This document shows positions 8,162-18,144 of a stretch of 64,000 nt of DNA, in pieces. The position numbers were made by a program, and so were the translations under genes. Each line of letters starts with the position of its first letter. Within the stretch, counting starts at the first letter, position 1. This stretch comes from Deefgea chitinilytica (GTDB lineage: Bacteria > Pseudomonadota > Gammaproteobacteria > Burkholderiales > Chitinibacteraceae). The notes beneath the pieces are model-generated. The model saw only the letters and a list, made by a program, of their open reading frames with translations. It did no database searches and was not told the DNA's origin. The stretch lies in the NCBI RefSeq assembly GCF_016881405.1, contig NZ_WOFE01000011.1, forward strand, positions 34,673-98,672. The letters run 5' to 3'.

Positions 8162-8427
8162 CCGATCAACTGCGGAATGCTTTGATATAGGCGGATTGTG
8201 TAATCCATCATCGTTTCAATCAGCCAAGGTAAAGCCAACACCAAGACTAAAAAGCAAGCCAGAATTTTGGGGATAAATGACAACGTCGCCTCGTTAATTT
8301 GCGTTGCGGCTTGAAAAATACTCACAATCAAACCCGCAATCAAAGCAGTAAGCAACACTGGTGCGCCAAGTAATATCATTACTTCCATTGCTCTTTGTAG
8401 CAACGTCACGACGGTTTCTGGTGTCAT
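8158..8427 (-). CDS. fliQ: Flagellar export gate protein FliQ
   Basis: FliQ is a small, two-helix component of the export gate. The 89-residue product begins MTPETVVTLLQRAMEV and has two hydrophobic helices (about 15-38 and 52-75), standard for the family. The start at 8427 matches the conserved N-terminus; the frame stays open to 8460 without conserved residues. It overlaps fliR by four bases and follows fliP after about 44. Confidence 0.95.
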   Translation of the reverse strand: MTPETVVTLLQRAMEVMILLGAPVLLTALIAGLIVSIFQAATQINEATLSFIPKILACFLVLVLALPWLIETMMDYTIRLYQSIPQLIG

Positions 8428-8471
8428 CGAAATCTCGGTATCAAAACGTGATTTAATCAATCACAAAAATA

Positions 8472-9218
8472 TCAACTCGTAATATAAAAACTTTGTACCA
8501 GCGAGCCCATCAATAACGTCCAGCCATCCACCAATACAAACAACATAATTTTAAATGGCAAAGAAATAATCACCGGCGAGACCATCATCATCCCCATGGC
8601 CATCAAAACACTCGCAATCACAAGATCAATAATCAAAAATGGAATAATGACCATAAAACCGATTTGAAACGCGGTTTTTAATTCGCTAGTTACAAATGCA
8701 GGCACCAATACACGTAAGCTAACATCTTCTGGCCCATTAGGTGCTTTCGCGCCAGACACTTCAATAAAAAAAGACAAATCTTTTTGCCGCGTTTGCTTAA
8801 GCATAAAGTCTTTCAAAGGAACAGCGCCCAGCTCTAGGGCCTGATTGAAAGAAATTTTTTGTTCTGAAAACGGTTGATAGGCGGTGGCGTAAATTTTATC
8901 GAAAGTTGGTGCCATAATGAACATCGTCAAAAATAAGGACAAACCAACGATGACCTGATTGGGCGGACTTTGCATCGTACCCAGCGCTTGGCGTAGTAAT
9001 GATAAAACAATAACAATCCGAGTAAACGAAGTCATCATCAACAACATGGCGGGAATAAATCCAAGCGCAGTCATAAATAACAGCGTCTGAATCGGTAAAG
9101 AATAAGCCGTTCCCGCAGCTGTCTGCGTTGAAGACATAAAAGGTATACCTGCTGGATCAGCAGCAAATAAAGCACTTGAAAGCAATACCCCTAGCAGTGT
9201 AACCGCAACTTTCATCAT
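8472..9218 (-). CDS. fliP: Flagellar export gate protein FliP
   Basis: FliP forms, with FliQ and FliR, the core pore of the flagellar export gate. The 248-residue product has a cleavable signal peptide (about 1-20, ending SALFAA), typical of FliP, then four membrane helices and the conserved [14 protein letters not shown] C-terminal region and [16 protein letters not shown]. The ATG at 9218 overlaps the fliO stop (ATGATGA); a second ATG at 9215 is equally possible. Confidence 0.95.
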   Translation of the reverse strand: MMKVAVTLLGVLLSSALFAADPAGIPFMSSTQTAAGTAYSLPIQTLLFMTALGFIPAMLLMMTSFTRIVIVLSLLRQALGTMQSPPNQVIVGLSLFLTMFIMAPTFDKIYATAYQPFSEQKISFNQALELGAVPLKDFMLKQTRQKDLSFFIEVSGAKAPNGPEDVSLRVLVPAFVTSELKTAFQIGFMVIIPFLIIDLVIASVLMAMGMMMVSPVIISLPFKIMLFVLVDGWTLLMGSLVQSFYITS

Positions 9219-9631
9219 TTGATCGTTTTCCGTTTCGCCATTGCCTTTTGCAACCATTCGGCAAACTGTGGGGGAGTTGGTTTCATTTCTGGCGCATCGA
9301 GTGGCTTCTCTAATGAGTGCAATAGATTCACTTGCTCACTAGTAACCCCGAGTACCAGCCATGTATCGCGCACCTCAACAATTACAACTCGCTCACGTGT
9401 GCCGACCATCACGCCAGAAACAACGCGCATCTGAGCATTCGCACCGCCAGGCACTAATGAAAAGCGGCGCATCGCCCATGCCGCACCGACAATAATCGCC
9501 AGCACCAGCAGTAAGGCAAAAATCACTTGGAAAATTTGCCCTGCAACCGGCGAGTCTGCTTTTGCGGTAGCCGCCAAAACGGAGAACGGCAGCCCAAAAA
9601 GGCTGCCGCAAAATAGTCGAATTAAATTCAT
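9215..9631 (-). CDS. fliO: Flagellar biosynthesis protein FliO
   Basis: FliO is a small bitopic protein that assists assembly of the FliP ring. The 138-residue product has a signal-like N-terminus, one strong membrane helix (about 32-53) followed by RRFSLVPG, and a cytoplasmic domain with [12 protein letters not shown], the family's recognisable motif. Its stop overlaps the fliP start, and fliN ends 8 bases upstream. Confidence 0.92.
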   Translation of the reverse strand: MNLIRLFCGSLFGLPFSVLAATAKADSPVAGQIFQVIFALLLVLAIIVGAAWAMRRFSLVPGGANAQMRVVSGVMVGTRERVVIVEVRDTWLVLGVTSEQVNLLHSLEKPLDAPEMKPTPPQFAEWLQKAMAKRKTIK

Positions 9632-9639
9632 GGATCGTT

Positions 9640-10071
9640 TTATTTATGCAAGCGACGAATGCGCTCGGCTGGGGTAATAATATCCGTGAGACGAATACCA
9701 AATTTATCATTCACAACGACCACCTCACCCTGAGCAATCAAACACCCATTCACCAACACATCCATTGGTTCACCGGCCATCCCATCCAACTCAACAACCG
9801 AGCCTTGCGCGAGTTGCAGCAAACTGCGAATTGCAATTTTCGTGCGCCCCAGCTCAACAGTTAGATTGACAGGGATATCGAGAATCATATCGATATTATT
9901 GGGCGCACTTGACCCAGAACTCGGCGTATCAAATCGCTGAAAAATATCAGCGGCTTGCACGGTAGACGCCGTATCAGCCGACGCATCAGCAACTTCCTGC
10001 TCAGCTAAAGCGGCAGCCCAATCATCCATAATATCATCAGGGTTTTCTTCAGCTGTTGTTTCATCAGCCAT
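9640..10071 (-). CDS. fliN: Flagellar motor switch protein FliN
   Basis: FliN forms the base of the C-ring that receives CheY-P signals and export substrates. The 143-residue product has an acidic, variable N-terminus (about 1-60) and the conserved SpoA domain (ILDIPVNLTVELGRTK to GIRLTDIITPAERI). The start at 10071 is supported by GGAGA 9 bases upstream and overlaps the fliM end by 8 bases; an in-frame start at 10095 would overlap fliM further. Confidence 0.95.
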   Translation of the reverse strand: MADETTAEENPDDIMDDWAAALAEQEVADASADTASTVQAADIFQRFDTPSSGSSAPNNIDMILDIPVNLTVELGRTKIAIRSLLQLAQGSVVELDGMAGEPMDVLVNGCLIAQGEVVVVNDKFGIRLTDIITPAERIRRLHK

Positions 10072-11083
10072 TAGATTCTCCACGGAGTTCTTCATCTTGC
10101 ACGCCGTTTAAAGCCTCGGCCGAGCCAAGCACTTTATCGACTTTTAATGCATATTGGCCGTTAAGAATACCATACTTACACTCCAACACTGGTACGTTAT
10201 CCACCGAAGCAATAATCGCCTCAGGAATATCCAGAGAAATTACATCACCCGCTTTTAAATTTAAAATATCGCCTAGGGTGATTTTGGCATTCCCCAAAGT
10301 AGCCACCAAACTCACATCAGCATCATGCAACTGCTTGCGCAGCAATGACGACCAGCGTGTATCCGATTCAATTCGATCCGTTTGCATCGAGCTATACAAC
10401 ATATCGCGAATCGGCTCGATCATCGAATAAGGGAAGCATACGTGGAAATCGCCACCACCGGCGCCCAATTCAATTTTGAAGGTATAGGCAACGACAACTT
10501 CAGTAGGCGTCGCGATATTAGCAAACTGCGTATTCATTTCTGAGCGCATATAGCTAAATTCACACTCAAAAACGGGCTTCCAAGCTTTTTCGTATTCTTC
10601 AAACACAACTTCGAGCAAGCGCTGAATAATGCGCTGTTCGGTCGGCGTAAAATCACGGCCTTCCACTCGAACATGATAACGACCATCCGAGCCAAATAAA
10701 TTATCAACGACCAGAAATACAAAATTGGGATCAAAAATAAATAAACCCGTGCCACGCAAGGGTTTCATTTGAATCATATTTAGATTGGTTGGCACCACCA
10801 AGTTGCGAATAAATTCACTGTACTTTTGCACCCGAATTGGGCCGACACTAATTTCCGCATTACGCCGCATAAAGTTGTACAGCGCAATCCGCAAATTACG
10901 TGCAAATCGTTCGTTAATAATTTCCAGCGTGGGCATACGCCCACGCACAATTCTTTCTTGGCGGCCAATATCATAGTTGCGGACAGCCGAAGGGTCGATG
11001 TCATCTTCACCATCGTCCTCTTCACCGGTCACACCACGCAGTAGCGCATCGACCTCTTCCTGAGAGAGAATATCGTCAGCCAT
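10064..11083 (-). CDS. fliM: Flagellar motor switch protein FliM
   Basis: FliM is the central C-ring protein that binds CheY-P and sets rotation direction. The 339-residue product begins with the CheY-binding segment ILSQEEVDALL, then the FliM middle domain (including GRMPTLEIINERFARNLR) and a C-terminal SpoA domain (LGDILNLKAGDVISLD). Length and motifs are standard. It precedes fliN with overlap and follows fliL after 41 bases. Confidence 0.96.
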   Translation of the reverse strand: MADDILSQEEVDALLRGVTGEEDDGEDDIDPSAVRNYDIGRQERIVRGRMPTLEIINERFARNLRIALYNFMRRNAEISVGPIRVQKYSEFIRNLVVPTNLNMIQMKPLRGTGLFIFDPNFVFLVVDNLFGSDGRYHVRVEGRDFTPTEQRIIQRLLEVVFEEYEKAWKPVFECEFSYMRSEMNTQFANIATPTEVVVAYTFKIELGAGGGDFHVCFPYSMIEPIRDMLYSSMQTDRIESDTRWSSLLRKQLHDADVSLVATLGNAKITLGDILNLKAGDVISLDIPEAIIASVDNVPVLECKYGILNGQYALKVDKVLGSAEALNGVQDEELRGESNG

Positions 11084-11124
11084 TATTTATTTCAAAATCC
11101 AGTGTTACTCGATTGCAAATCAGA

Positions 11125-11679
11125 TTATTGATAAAAATACTTAGTGAAATTAACGCTCAAGACACCCTCATCTTTCGCTTCAACTTCAAGTATTTGATTG
11201 ATTTTTTCCCGAATCTGACGCGCTAATTCTTCTTGACCTTCGGCCGTTTTGACTTCTTCCAGCGTTTTCGAACGTAATAAGCGATTCACTACGTCCAAAA
11301 TTTTAGGTTGCACCGAAGTAATTTTCTCTTTATCAGCCTCTTCAGCCAACTCAACCATAATTTCAACCTGTAATACAGAATCAGCTTCACCACTCAAGTT
11401 AACCGTAAACGGCTGATCCTGCAATTTGGCAAACACAGGTTTAGCGTGCTCGTCTTTCTTCTCTTTTTTCTTTTCTTTTTTCTTCTCTTCCCCATGGGCA
11501 GCAGCTTCAGCGGTTACCTCATCTGCGCTCCCTTCCGCGGGGCTTTTTAATAAGAAAAATGCCAAGCCACCGACGAGGACAAGAATAAATACCAGCAAAC
11601 CAATGACGGCAATAATCAAAATATTTTTCTTTGATTTAGGTGCAGCCTCTGCCTTTGCCTCCGCTTTTGCTTCTGCCAT
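11125..11679 (-). CDS. fliL: Flagellar basal body-associated protein FliL
   Basis: FliL is a bitopic membrane protein that surrounds the stator near the motor. The 184-residue product has an Ala/Lys-rich N-terminus (MAEAKAEAKAEAAPKSKK), one membrane helix (about 19-43), a charged linker with repeated KKEKKKEKK, and the periplasmic FliL domain ending LSVNFTKYFYQ. The Lys/Glu linker is unusually repetitive. The 168 bp upstream to fliK holds no other gene or clear promoter, so fliL may be read from the fliK promoter. Confidence 0.92.
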   Translation of the reverse strand: MAEAKAEAKAEAAPKSKKNILIIAVIGLLVFILVLVGGLAFFLLKSPAEGSADEVTAEAAAHGEEKKKEKKKEKKDEHAKPVFAKLQDQPFTVNLSGEADSVLQVEIMVELAEEADKEKITSVQPKILDVVNRLLRSKTLEEVKTAEGQEELARQIREKINQILEVEAKDEGVLSVNFTKYFYQ

Positions 11680-11847
11680 TTCACATCCTCAAACTTTTTT
11701 ATTTACCAATAAATTTTAGCGCTTAAAACAAACTCAACCAGCGTTCACCATCTCTTTACTAAAACTCACGCAAAGAAAAGAGATTCACAGCGAAAGATAC
11801 ATTAAAACATAGACTAAGCAAGCATTTTAGATGTGAAGGATAACAAA

Positions 11848-13044
11848 TTAAACAAATAAACTCACTCCCCCTTTTGCCAGGGGTACTCGCATCGAGCCTA
11901 ATTCCTGCATTTTCTCACCGTCTATACCTGCTGGAACACCATATGCGCCTCCCAAATCACGCCCGGCATGCTGCTGATTAAAGCCAGAGCCTGTTGCCGT
12001 TTGTTGATTTTGCTGCTGTTGTTGCTGATGCTGCAAAGAATCGGAAGCTACCTGAACATTAGTCAGCGTAAAGCCTTGATCCGCTAACAATGTTGTCAAT
12101 TTTGGCATCGCGGCAGCTAATGCCTCACGCACTGCGGCATTTTGCGAACTAAATACGACGCTAGCTTGGTCTTGCGCAAGATTTAAGCGTACTTCCATTG
12201 GGCCTAGATTGGGCGGATTAAGCTGCATTTCAATTTTTTGCTCTTGCCGACCAAGCATTAATCCAACGCGCTGCGCAACGGCATCACCCCAGCGCGATTC
12301 ACCCACTGGCGTAGCAATATGGTGTACAGGCACTTCTGTTGACTTTACATTCGCTGGCGTAGCGTTAAGTGCGGACTGAGGGCGAAGCTCATTGATCGCT
12401 GCAATCGAGGTTTTTAGTTCATTCACAAACAAGGGCTCAGCGGGCTTTGCATCAGACTGTGTCGAAATGAATTTTGCCGCATCAGCGGCAATGCTTGCCG
12501 CATCACTGGCATCAGTTTGCAACTGGGTTAGATCAGCTAAGGCGACCGTTGCATCAGAATCCACGGTTACTGCTGTGCTTGGATTCTGAGCTTGTGTGTT
12601 AGCCTGCGACACAGATAGATTAAACGCAGGCAAGGCAGTCGCATTGGCACCTAAAGCCAAAGTCTCATCACCTTGCTGAGTTTGCCCACCAGCATCACTC
12701 AAATCCGTCGCCAACTGCGCCACATCCTGAGACTGCTCTGGATTGACTTTATTCAATGCGACGCCTTGCAGCATGGCCAGCCAAGGATCCACTGTCGCAG
12801 CCTGCACCAACTCGGCATTGTCATTGTTCTGACTTATTTCATCGCTGGCGGTCTGCTTTTCCTGTGCAACCGGCTTTGACGGGGGCTCGATGCGACTCTC
12901 TTCAGTTCGATCACGATTCAGCTCACGCTTAAATTCTCGACCAAAATCACCATCGCGACTCACGCTATCGCGCTGAGGGCGTGATTCATTCGACTTAACT
13001 GAAGCTGCTTGAATCTGCACAGGAGCTGCCGGAGACATTGCCAT
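11848..13044 (-). CDS. fliK: Flagellar hook-length control protein FliK
   Basis: FliK measures hook length and switches export specificity by contacting FlhB. The 398-residue product is low in conserved sequence except for the C-terminal domain, which has QKIEMQLNPPNLGPMEVRL (about 285-305), the hallmark FliK_C motif, followed by a Gln-rich stretch (about 340-355) encoded by CTG/TTG-type repeats. The ATG at 13044 has AGGTGGG upstream; a GTG at 13056 is less likely. It is the first gene of the minus-strand block and is divergent from flhB. Confidence 0.9.
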   Translation of the reverse strand: MAMSPAAPVQIQAASVKSNESRPQRDSVSRDGDFGREFKRELNRDRTEESRIEPPSKPVAQEKQTASDEISQNNDNAELVQAATVDPWLAMLQGVALNKVNPEQSQDVAQLATDLSDAGGQTQQGDETLALGANATALPAFNLSVSQANTQAQNPSTAVTVDSDATVALADLTQLQTDASDAASIAADAAKFISTQSDAKPAEPLFVNELKTSIAAINELRPQSALNATPANVKSTEVPVHHIATPVGESRWGDAVAQRVGLMLGRQEQKIEMQLNPPNLGPMEVRLNLAQDQASVVFSSQNAAVREALAAAMPKLTTLLADQGFTLTNVQVASDSLQHQQQQQQNQQTATGSGFNQQHAGRDLGGAYGVPAGIDGEKMQELGSMRVPLAKGGVSLFV

Positions 13045-13081
13045 GATTACACCCACCTAAAAGAGACTTTGCTACAGATAA

Positions 13082-13096
13082 GCAAAGACAATGCCA
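13082..13096 (-). promoter_or_regulatory. Probable sigma-54 promoter of fliK and downstream fliL-R
   Basis: Read on the minus strand, TGGCAT, five bases, TTGC matches the sigma-54 consensus with one mismatch and exact -24/-12 spacing, followed by T. It lies 38 bases upstream of the fliK ATG. Sigma-54 control of this class of flagellar genes is established in Pseudomonas and Vibrio. Confidence 0.65.
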
Positions 13097-13127
13097 GCGA
13101 CAGAATCGCTCGTGTTAAGCTGTCAAA

Positions 13128-14273
13128 ATGGCAGAAGATTCCGATCTCGAAAAAACCGAGCCAGCCTCCCCCAAGCGCATTGAAGATGCGCGTAAAAAAG
13201 GTCAGGTGCCGCGCTCACATGAGTTAACAACCTTTGCAACGTTGATGGCAGGGCTCATCACGGTGTTTATCCTTGCGCCAGATATTTATCTCGCAATCAA
13301 AGAAATCATGGTGAAAAATTTTACTTTTGCCCACCATGATTTAGTCAATACCAAACCAATGCAGGAAGCCTTGGTTCAAAGTTTAGGTGGCGCTTTAGTG
13401 GCGCTACTGCCTGTTTTTGCTGCCTGCGTCTTGGTCGCGATTATGGTGCCGATTTTAATTGGCGGCTGGGTATTTAGCATGGAAGCCTTAGCCCCAAGCT
13501 TTAGCAAACTAAATCCAATCTCTGGCATCGCTCGCATGTTCTCGGTGCGCACGGTCGTTGAGACCATCAAAACGATTTTAAAATCGGGGCTGATCGGCGG
13601 AATTGCCGGTTGGTTACTCTGGAGTGAAAAAGAGCAATTTATTAGCCTGATTACCATGCCACCCGATGCTGGTTTTTTAATGCTGTGGCAAATGCTGAAG
13701 TACACGCTATTAATGACCGTCTGTGGCATGGCCGTCATCGTACTGATCGATGTGCCCTACCAATTATGGGATTACTACAAAGGCTTGCGCATGACCAAGG
13801 AAGACGTGCGGCAAGAGAACAAAGAATCAGAGGGTGACCCACACGTTAAAGGCCGCATTCGCCAACTGCAACGCGAAGCGGCACGCAAACGAATGATGGC
13901 CGAGATACCAAAAGCCAACGTCGTCGTCACCAATCCGACTCACTACGCGGTCGCGATTCAATACGACGAAGCGATGCGCGCCCCCAAGGTTGTCGCCAAA
14001 GGTTCTTTTTTATTGGCGGAGCGGATTATTGAATTAGCCAAAGCACATAAAGTCACCGTGGTACGCACACCACCGTTTGCCCGAGCGCTCTATCATCACG
14101 CGCAATTGGGCGAAGAAATCCCTGCAGCGTTGTATACTGCGGCAGCAGAGGTACTGGCCTACATCTATCAGCTCGATCAGTATCGTAAAGAAGGTGGCCT
14201 TGAACCGGTACTGAATACCGACTTACCAGTTCCTGCAGAGCTCGACCCCGAAGCCAATATCAGGGGTATATAA
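13128..14273 (+). CDS. flhB: Flagellar export switch protein FlhB
   Basis: FlhB controls the change of export from rod/hook to filament proteins. The 381-residue product has four membrane helices in its first 210 residues and a cytoplasmic domain with the self-cleavage motif NPTH at 269-272, the same position as in Salmonella. The start has the family's MAEDSDLEKTEPAS N-terminus. It is divergent from fliK, with 83 bp between the starts. The stop lies inside GGGGTATATAAGG, a motif that recurs at gene ends in this window. Confidence 0.96.
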   Translation: MAEDSDLEKTEPASPKRIEDARKKGQVPRSHELTTFATLMAGLITVFILAPDIYLAIKEIMVKNFTFAHHDLVNTKPMQEALVQSLGGALVALLPVFAACVLVAIMVPILIGGWVFSMEALAPSFSKLNPISGIARMFSVRTVVETIKTILKSGLIGGIAGWLLWSEKEQFISLITMPPDAGFLMLWQMLKYTLLMTVCGMAVIVLIDVPYQLWDYYKGLRMTKEDVRQENKESEGDPHVKGRIRQLQREAARKRMMAEIPKANVVVTNPTHYAVAIQYDEAMRAPKVVAKGSFLLAERIIELAKAHKVTVVRTPPFARALYHHAQLGEEIPAALYTAAAEVLAYIYQLDQYRKEGGLEPVLNTDLPVPAELDPEANIRGI

Positions 14274-14328
14274 GGCTAAGTATTTTAAATGAATATGTGC
14301 AATGAAATACATCAGATAGGTAATCGCC

Positions 14329-16407
14329 ATGTGGCGTAGCAAAAAACTGTCTACCCTCGCCATGCCAGCCTTAGTGCTGATGGTACTCGGCATGATGATT
14401 CTGCCGCTACCACCGCTCGTGCTCGATTTTTTCTTCACGTTTAATATTGCCCTGTCGATTATTGTGTTGATGGTCAGCCTTTACACGCACAAACCGCTGG
14501 AATTCTCTAGTTTTCCAACGGTACTGCTGATGACGACGCTGTTGCGACTATCGCTTAACGTCGCATCTACCAAACTCGTTCTCACTGAAGGCCATGCTGG
14601 TGGCGATGCGGCAGGTAAAGTGATTGAATCCTTCGGCCACGTACTGATTGGCGACAATATTGCCGTCGGGATTGTGGCGTTTATTATTCTGACCATCATT
14701 AACTTTGTCGTGATTACCAAAGGTGCGGGCCGGATTGCGGAAGTATCAGCGCGCTTTACTTTGGATGCGATGCCCGGCAAACAAATGGCGATTGACGCCG
14801 ATTTGAATGCGGGCTTGATTGGTGAAGAAGAAGCTCGCGCCCGCCGTGCACAAATTTCTGACGAAGCAAACTTCTTCGGCTCAATGGATGGTGCGAGTAA
14901 ATTCGTTCGTGGAGATGCCATTGCCGGTATTTTGGTAATGGTGATTAACTTAATTGGTGGTTTGCTAGTTGGCATGTTGCAACACGATATGTTGTTTGCC
15001 GATGCGGCCAAGACCTACACGCTATTGACGATTGGCGATGGTTTGGTCGCGCAAGTGCCTGCACTGATTATTTCGGTGGCAGCCGGTATCGTGGTATCGC
15101 GCGTCGGCACCAATCAAGACTTGTCCGAACAAATTCTGGGGCAACTGTTTTCCCGTCCGCAAGTCATGTATGTCACCGCTGGCGTGCTGGCCGTACTTGG
15201 TATTATTCCTGGCATGCCACATATCGCCTTTCTAATGATGGCACTAATCGCGGCAGGACTCGCTTGGTTCACCGAACAAAACCTACTCAAACCCGCTGGC
15301 AGCGCTAGTGGCGGCGCAGCCTCAGGAGCGGCTCCGGGCGCAACGCCAACGCCCCCTGCCGAAGCACCGCTACAAGAAGTCAGCTGGAACGATGTACAAC
15401 CCGTCGATCCGGTTGGATTAGAGGTGGGTTATCGCTTGATTCCACTCGTTGACCGCAATCAAGATGGCGAACTCTTGCGCCGGATTCGCGGCATTCGAAA
15501 GAAAATTGCACAAGACTTAGGGTTTTTAGTGCCTGCCGTACACATTCGCGACAATCTTGAACTCAAACCGAACCAGTATCGAATTCAGCTCAAAGGCGTA
15601 GATGTGGGCGCTGGCGAAGCCTTTGTTGGTCAATGGCTGGCAATTAATCCCGGCAATGCAGCCGGCACTTTACCGGGTACCGCCACTACTGATCCAACTT
15701 TTGGCCTACCCGCCACATGGGTTGACAGCAATATGCGCGATCAAGCGCAAGCGATGGGTTATACCGTCGTTGACGCATCCACCGTAGTTGGTACGCACAT
15801 CTCGAATGTATTGCAATCGAATGCAGCCGAATTACTCGGTCGCGAGGAAGTTCAAGCGCTAATAGACCACTTTGCGAAAGACTCGCCCAAACTCATCGAA
15901 GAATTGGTTCCCAAAGTGGTACCCATCGGTACACTGCAAAAAATACTGCAAGCCTTACTCGAGGACGGCCTGAATATTCGCGACCTACGCTCGATTATCG
16001 AGACCTTGGCCGAGCATGTGATTCGCACCACGGATATTGATGAACTCACCTCCGCCGTTCGCGTCGCATTAGGTCGTTCGATCGTGCATCAGCTGTTTCC
16101 GGGAGAAAACGAGTTGCAAGTTGTCGCTTTAGAACCACAACTCGAAAGCATTTTATTGTCGGCCGCCAGCGGCAAATCACAAGGAGGCTTAGAGCCGGGA
16201 CTGGCAGAACGCTTACTACAACAAGCAGCGGCGCTCACTGAACAATTAGAAATACAGGGAATTAATCCCGTTTTAATCACGCCAGTGCAACTACGCCCGA
16301 TGTTATCGCGTTTTTTACGCCGCTCGATTCCCGGATTGCGGGTCATTGCCCACACCGAGATTCCCGACAATAAAACTTTGCGAATCATTAATGTACTTGG
16401 CGCATAA
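14329..16407 (+). CDS. flhA: Flagellar export gate protein FlhA
   Basis: FlhA is the largest export gate subunit and docks substrate-chaperone complexes. The 692-residue product has eight membrane helices in about the first 310 residues, the FHIPEP signature region between helices 4 and 5 (AEVSARFTLDAMPGKQMAIDAD), and a cytoplasmic domain ending RVIAHTEIPDNKTLRI. An Ala/Gly/Pro linker (about 325-345) separates the halves. The start is preceded by AGGTAA. The following 168 bp before flhF contains only a weak sigma-54-like match. Confidence 0.96.
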   Translation: MWRSKKLSTLAMPALVLMVLGMMILPLPPLVLDFFFTFNIALSIIVLMVSLYTHKPLEFSSFPTVLLMTTLLRLSLNVASTKLVLTEGHAGGDAAGKVIESFGHVLIGDNIAVGIVAFIILTIINFVVITKGAGRIAEVSARFTLDAMPGKQMAIDADLNAGLIGEEEARARRAQISDEANFFGSMDGASKFVRGDAIAGILVMVINLIGGLLVGMLQHDMLFADAAKTYTLLTIGDGLVAQVPALIISVAAGIVVSRVGTNQDLSEQILGQLFSRPQVMYVTAGVLAVLGIIPGMPHIAFLMMALIAAGLAWFTEQNLLKPAGSASGGAASGAAPGATPTPPAEAPLQEVSWNDVQPVDPVGLEVGYRLIPLVDRNQDGELLRRIRGIRKKIAQDLGFLVPAVHIRDNLELKPNQYRIQLKGVDVGAGEAFVGQWLAINPGNAAGTLPGTATTDPTFGLPATWVDSNMRDQAQAMGYTVVDASTVVGTHISNVLQSNAAELLGREEVQALIDHFAKDSPKLIEELVPKVVPIGTLQKILQALLEDGLNIRDLRSIIETLAEHVIRTTDIDELTSAVRVALGRSIVHQLFPGENELQVVALEPQLESILLSAASGKSQGGLEPGLAERLLQQAAALTEQLEIQGINPVLITPVQLRPMLSRFLRRSIPGLRVIAHTEIPDNKTLRIINVLGA

Positions 16408-16575
16408 CAGCCAAAACGCCGCGACGGACTGGCCAAATCGATGCAAAAGTTTGGCATTAAATTGTGTAGAAACGCAGGAACAGTGATAATCGCCGTTTAT
16501 TGCAGATATAAAAATTTGGGGCGTACTTGCTTAATGCACTTGTGTACGGAAACGCTGTGATCATTATTTCATCAT

Positions 16576-18105
16576 ATGCTCGTTAAAAAATTCTTCGGAG
16601 CCACCACCCGTGATGCGCTGCGCCAAGTTCGCGATGAACTGGGGCCAGACGCGCTTATCTTGTCGAATCGTCAAGTCGCAGGTGGTGGCATTGAAATTAT
16701 GGCGGTCGCCGATGCCGATGTGGCCGCGCTAACGAATATCCAAACCGTCGCAGCGCCGCCAAAACCGGCAACTCGTGCTGCACAAAATGGCGCACGACTG
16801 ATGAATTCAGCACAACAGCAAGCGCCCGCCTCGCCAACGATCAGCAAAGCATTAGCCCGCTCTTACGCCATCCCCGACGATGAGCAAGAGCCCACGCTCG
16901 ATGATGTTCCTTACGAAGTGCCATCCGTATTACGCAGTAATCGCCCTGCGGCGACTGCGCCAGCACGACCAGAAGTCGCGTTTACCGATTACATCAATCG
17001 ACCAGCCCCCGCTGAAGAGTCGCGTAAAGAGCCACCAGCTCGCCCTGCGCCACCACCGCGTCGGCCTGCTGTTGCAGAAAAGCCACTTCCGACGTTTAGC
17101 TTTGAAGACGAAGTCGTCAAGCCAGCTGCACCATCGGTTGACCAAGAGGCAATGCAAGACATTGCCCGCGAAATCCGCATGTTGCGAGGTTTACTCGAAA
17201 GCCAAATGGCAGGCATGGCATGGGGAGAGCTCTCCAAGCACGCGCCAGAAAAACTCGAAGTACTGCGCCAGCTACTCAGTGCTGGTTTTTGCGCCGCCCT
17301 ATCGCGCCAGTTGATCGAAAAAATGCCCAATGGCATGAGCCTAGACACTGGCATGAAATGGGTGAAAGCCGCACTAACGCACAATCTGCCCTCGATCAGC
17401 GCTAAAGATGACATCGTTGAGCGCGGCGGAGTCTATGCGCTAATTGGCCCTACTGGCGTTGGTAAAACCACCACCGTCGCCAAACTCGCCGCTCGTTGCG
17501 CCCTTGCCTACGGCCCACAGTCAGTTGCACTACTCACCACCGATAGCTACCGGATTGGCGCGCACGATCAATTACGAATTTACGGCCGCATTTTGGGTGT
17601 TCCCGTGCACGACGTCAAAGACGAAACCGACTTGCAACTCACCTTGGGCGAACTCAGCGATCGGCATTTAGTCCTAATCGACACCGTGGGAATGGGGCAG
17701 CGCGACCAAAGAATTGGCGAGCAACTCGCGATGTTTGGTCAAGATAACGTCGGCACGGTGCTGCTGCTCGCTGCCAACGCGCAAGCGGGTACCTTGGATG
17801 ATGTGGCTCGCCGCTACAAAAATAATCACCTAGTCGGCTGCATTTTGTCCAAACTCGATGAAACGATGGCGCTCGGTGGTTGCCTTGATGTCGCGATTCG
17901 CCATCGGCTGCCGCTGCACTTTGTGACCAATGGCCAACGCGTTCCCGAAGATTTACATCGAGCGAACTTGGCCTACTTGGTCGACCGCGCATTTCGTAGC
18001 CCACAAGAAAATAGCGTCTTTCAACTGCAAAAAGATGAATATCCCTTGTTTATGAGCACGCAAGACACGCCAACTGACTTCACCATCTCGACCGCACCAC
18101 GATGA
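16576..18105 (+). CDS. flhF: Flagellar placement GTPase FlhF
   Basis: FlhF is an SRP-family GTPase that sets the site of polar flagellum assembly. The 509-residue product has the N-terminal MLVKKFFGATTRDALRQVR motif, a disordered Pro/Ala-rich B domain (about 60-195), and the NG GTPase domain with P-loop [10 protein letters not shown] near 291, DTVGMGQRD near 371 and SKLDETMALG near 430. Its own G motifs look intact. flhG, its regulator, follows 39 bases later. Confidence 0.94.
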   Translation: MLVKKFFGATTRDALRQVRDELGPDALILSNRQVAGGGIEIMAVADADVAALTNIQTVAAPPKPATRAAQNGARLMNSAQQQAPASPTISKALARSYAIPDDEQEPTLDDVPYEVPSVLRSNRPAATAPARPEVAFTDYINRPAPAEESRKEPPARPAPPPRRPAVAEKPLPTFSFEDEVVKPAAPSVDQEAMQDIAREIRMLRGLLESQMAGMAWGELSKHAPEKLEVLRQLLSAGFCAALSRQLIEKMPNGMSLDTGMKWVKAALTHNLPSISAKDDIVERGGVYALIGPTGVGKTTTVAKLAARCALAYGPQSVALLTTDSYRIGAHDQLRIYGRILGVPVHDVKDETDLQLTLGELSDRHLVLIDTVGMGQRDQRIGEQLAMFGQDNVGTVLLLAANAQAGTLDDVARRYKNNHLVGCILSKLDETMALGGCLDVAIRHRLPLHFVTNGQRVPEDLHRANLAYLVDRAFRSPQENSVFQLQKDEYPLFMSTQDTPTDFTISTAPR

Positions 18106-18144
18106 GCATGCAGCAACTTCCGTTCAAGCATCAAGGAAAGCTCC

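Noticed and set aside
16430..16444. Sigma-54-like TGGCCA-N5-ATGC upstream of flhF
   Set aside because: The -24/-12 spacing is exact, but three of the conserved positions differ and the leader to the start codon would be about 120 bases.
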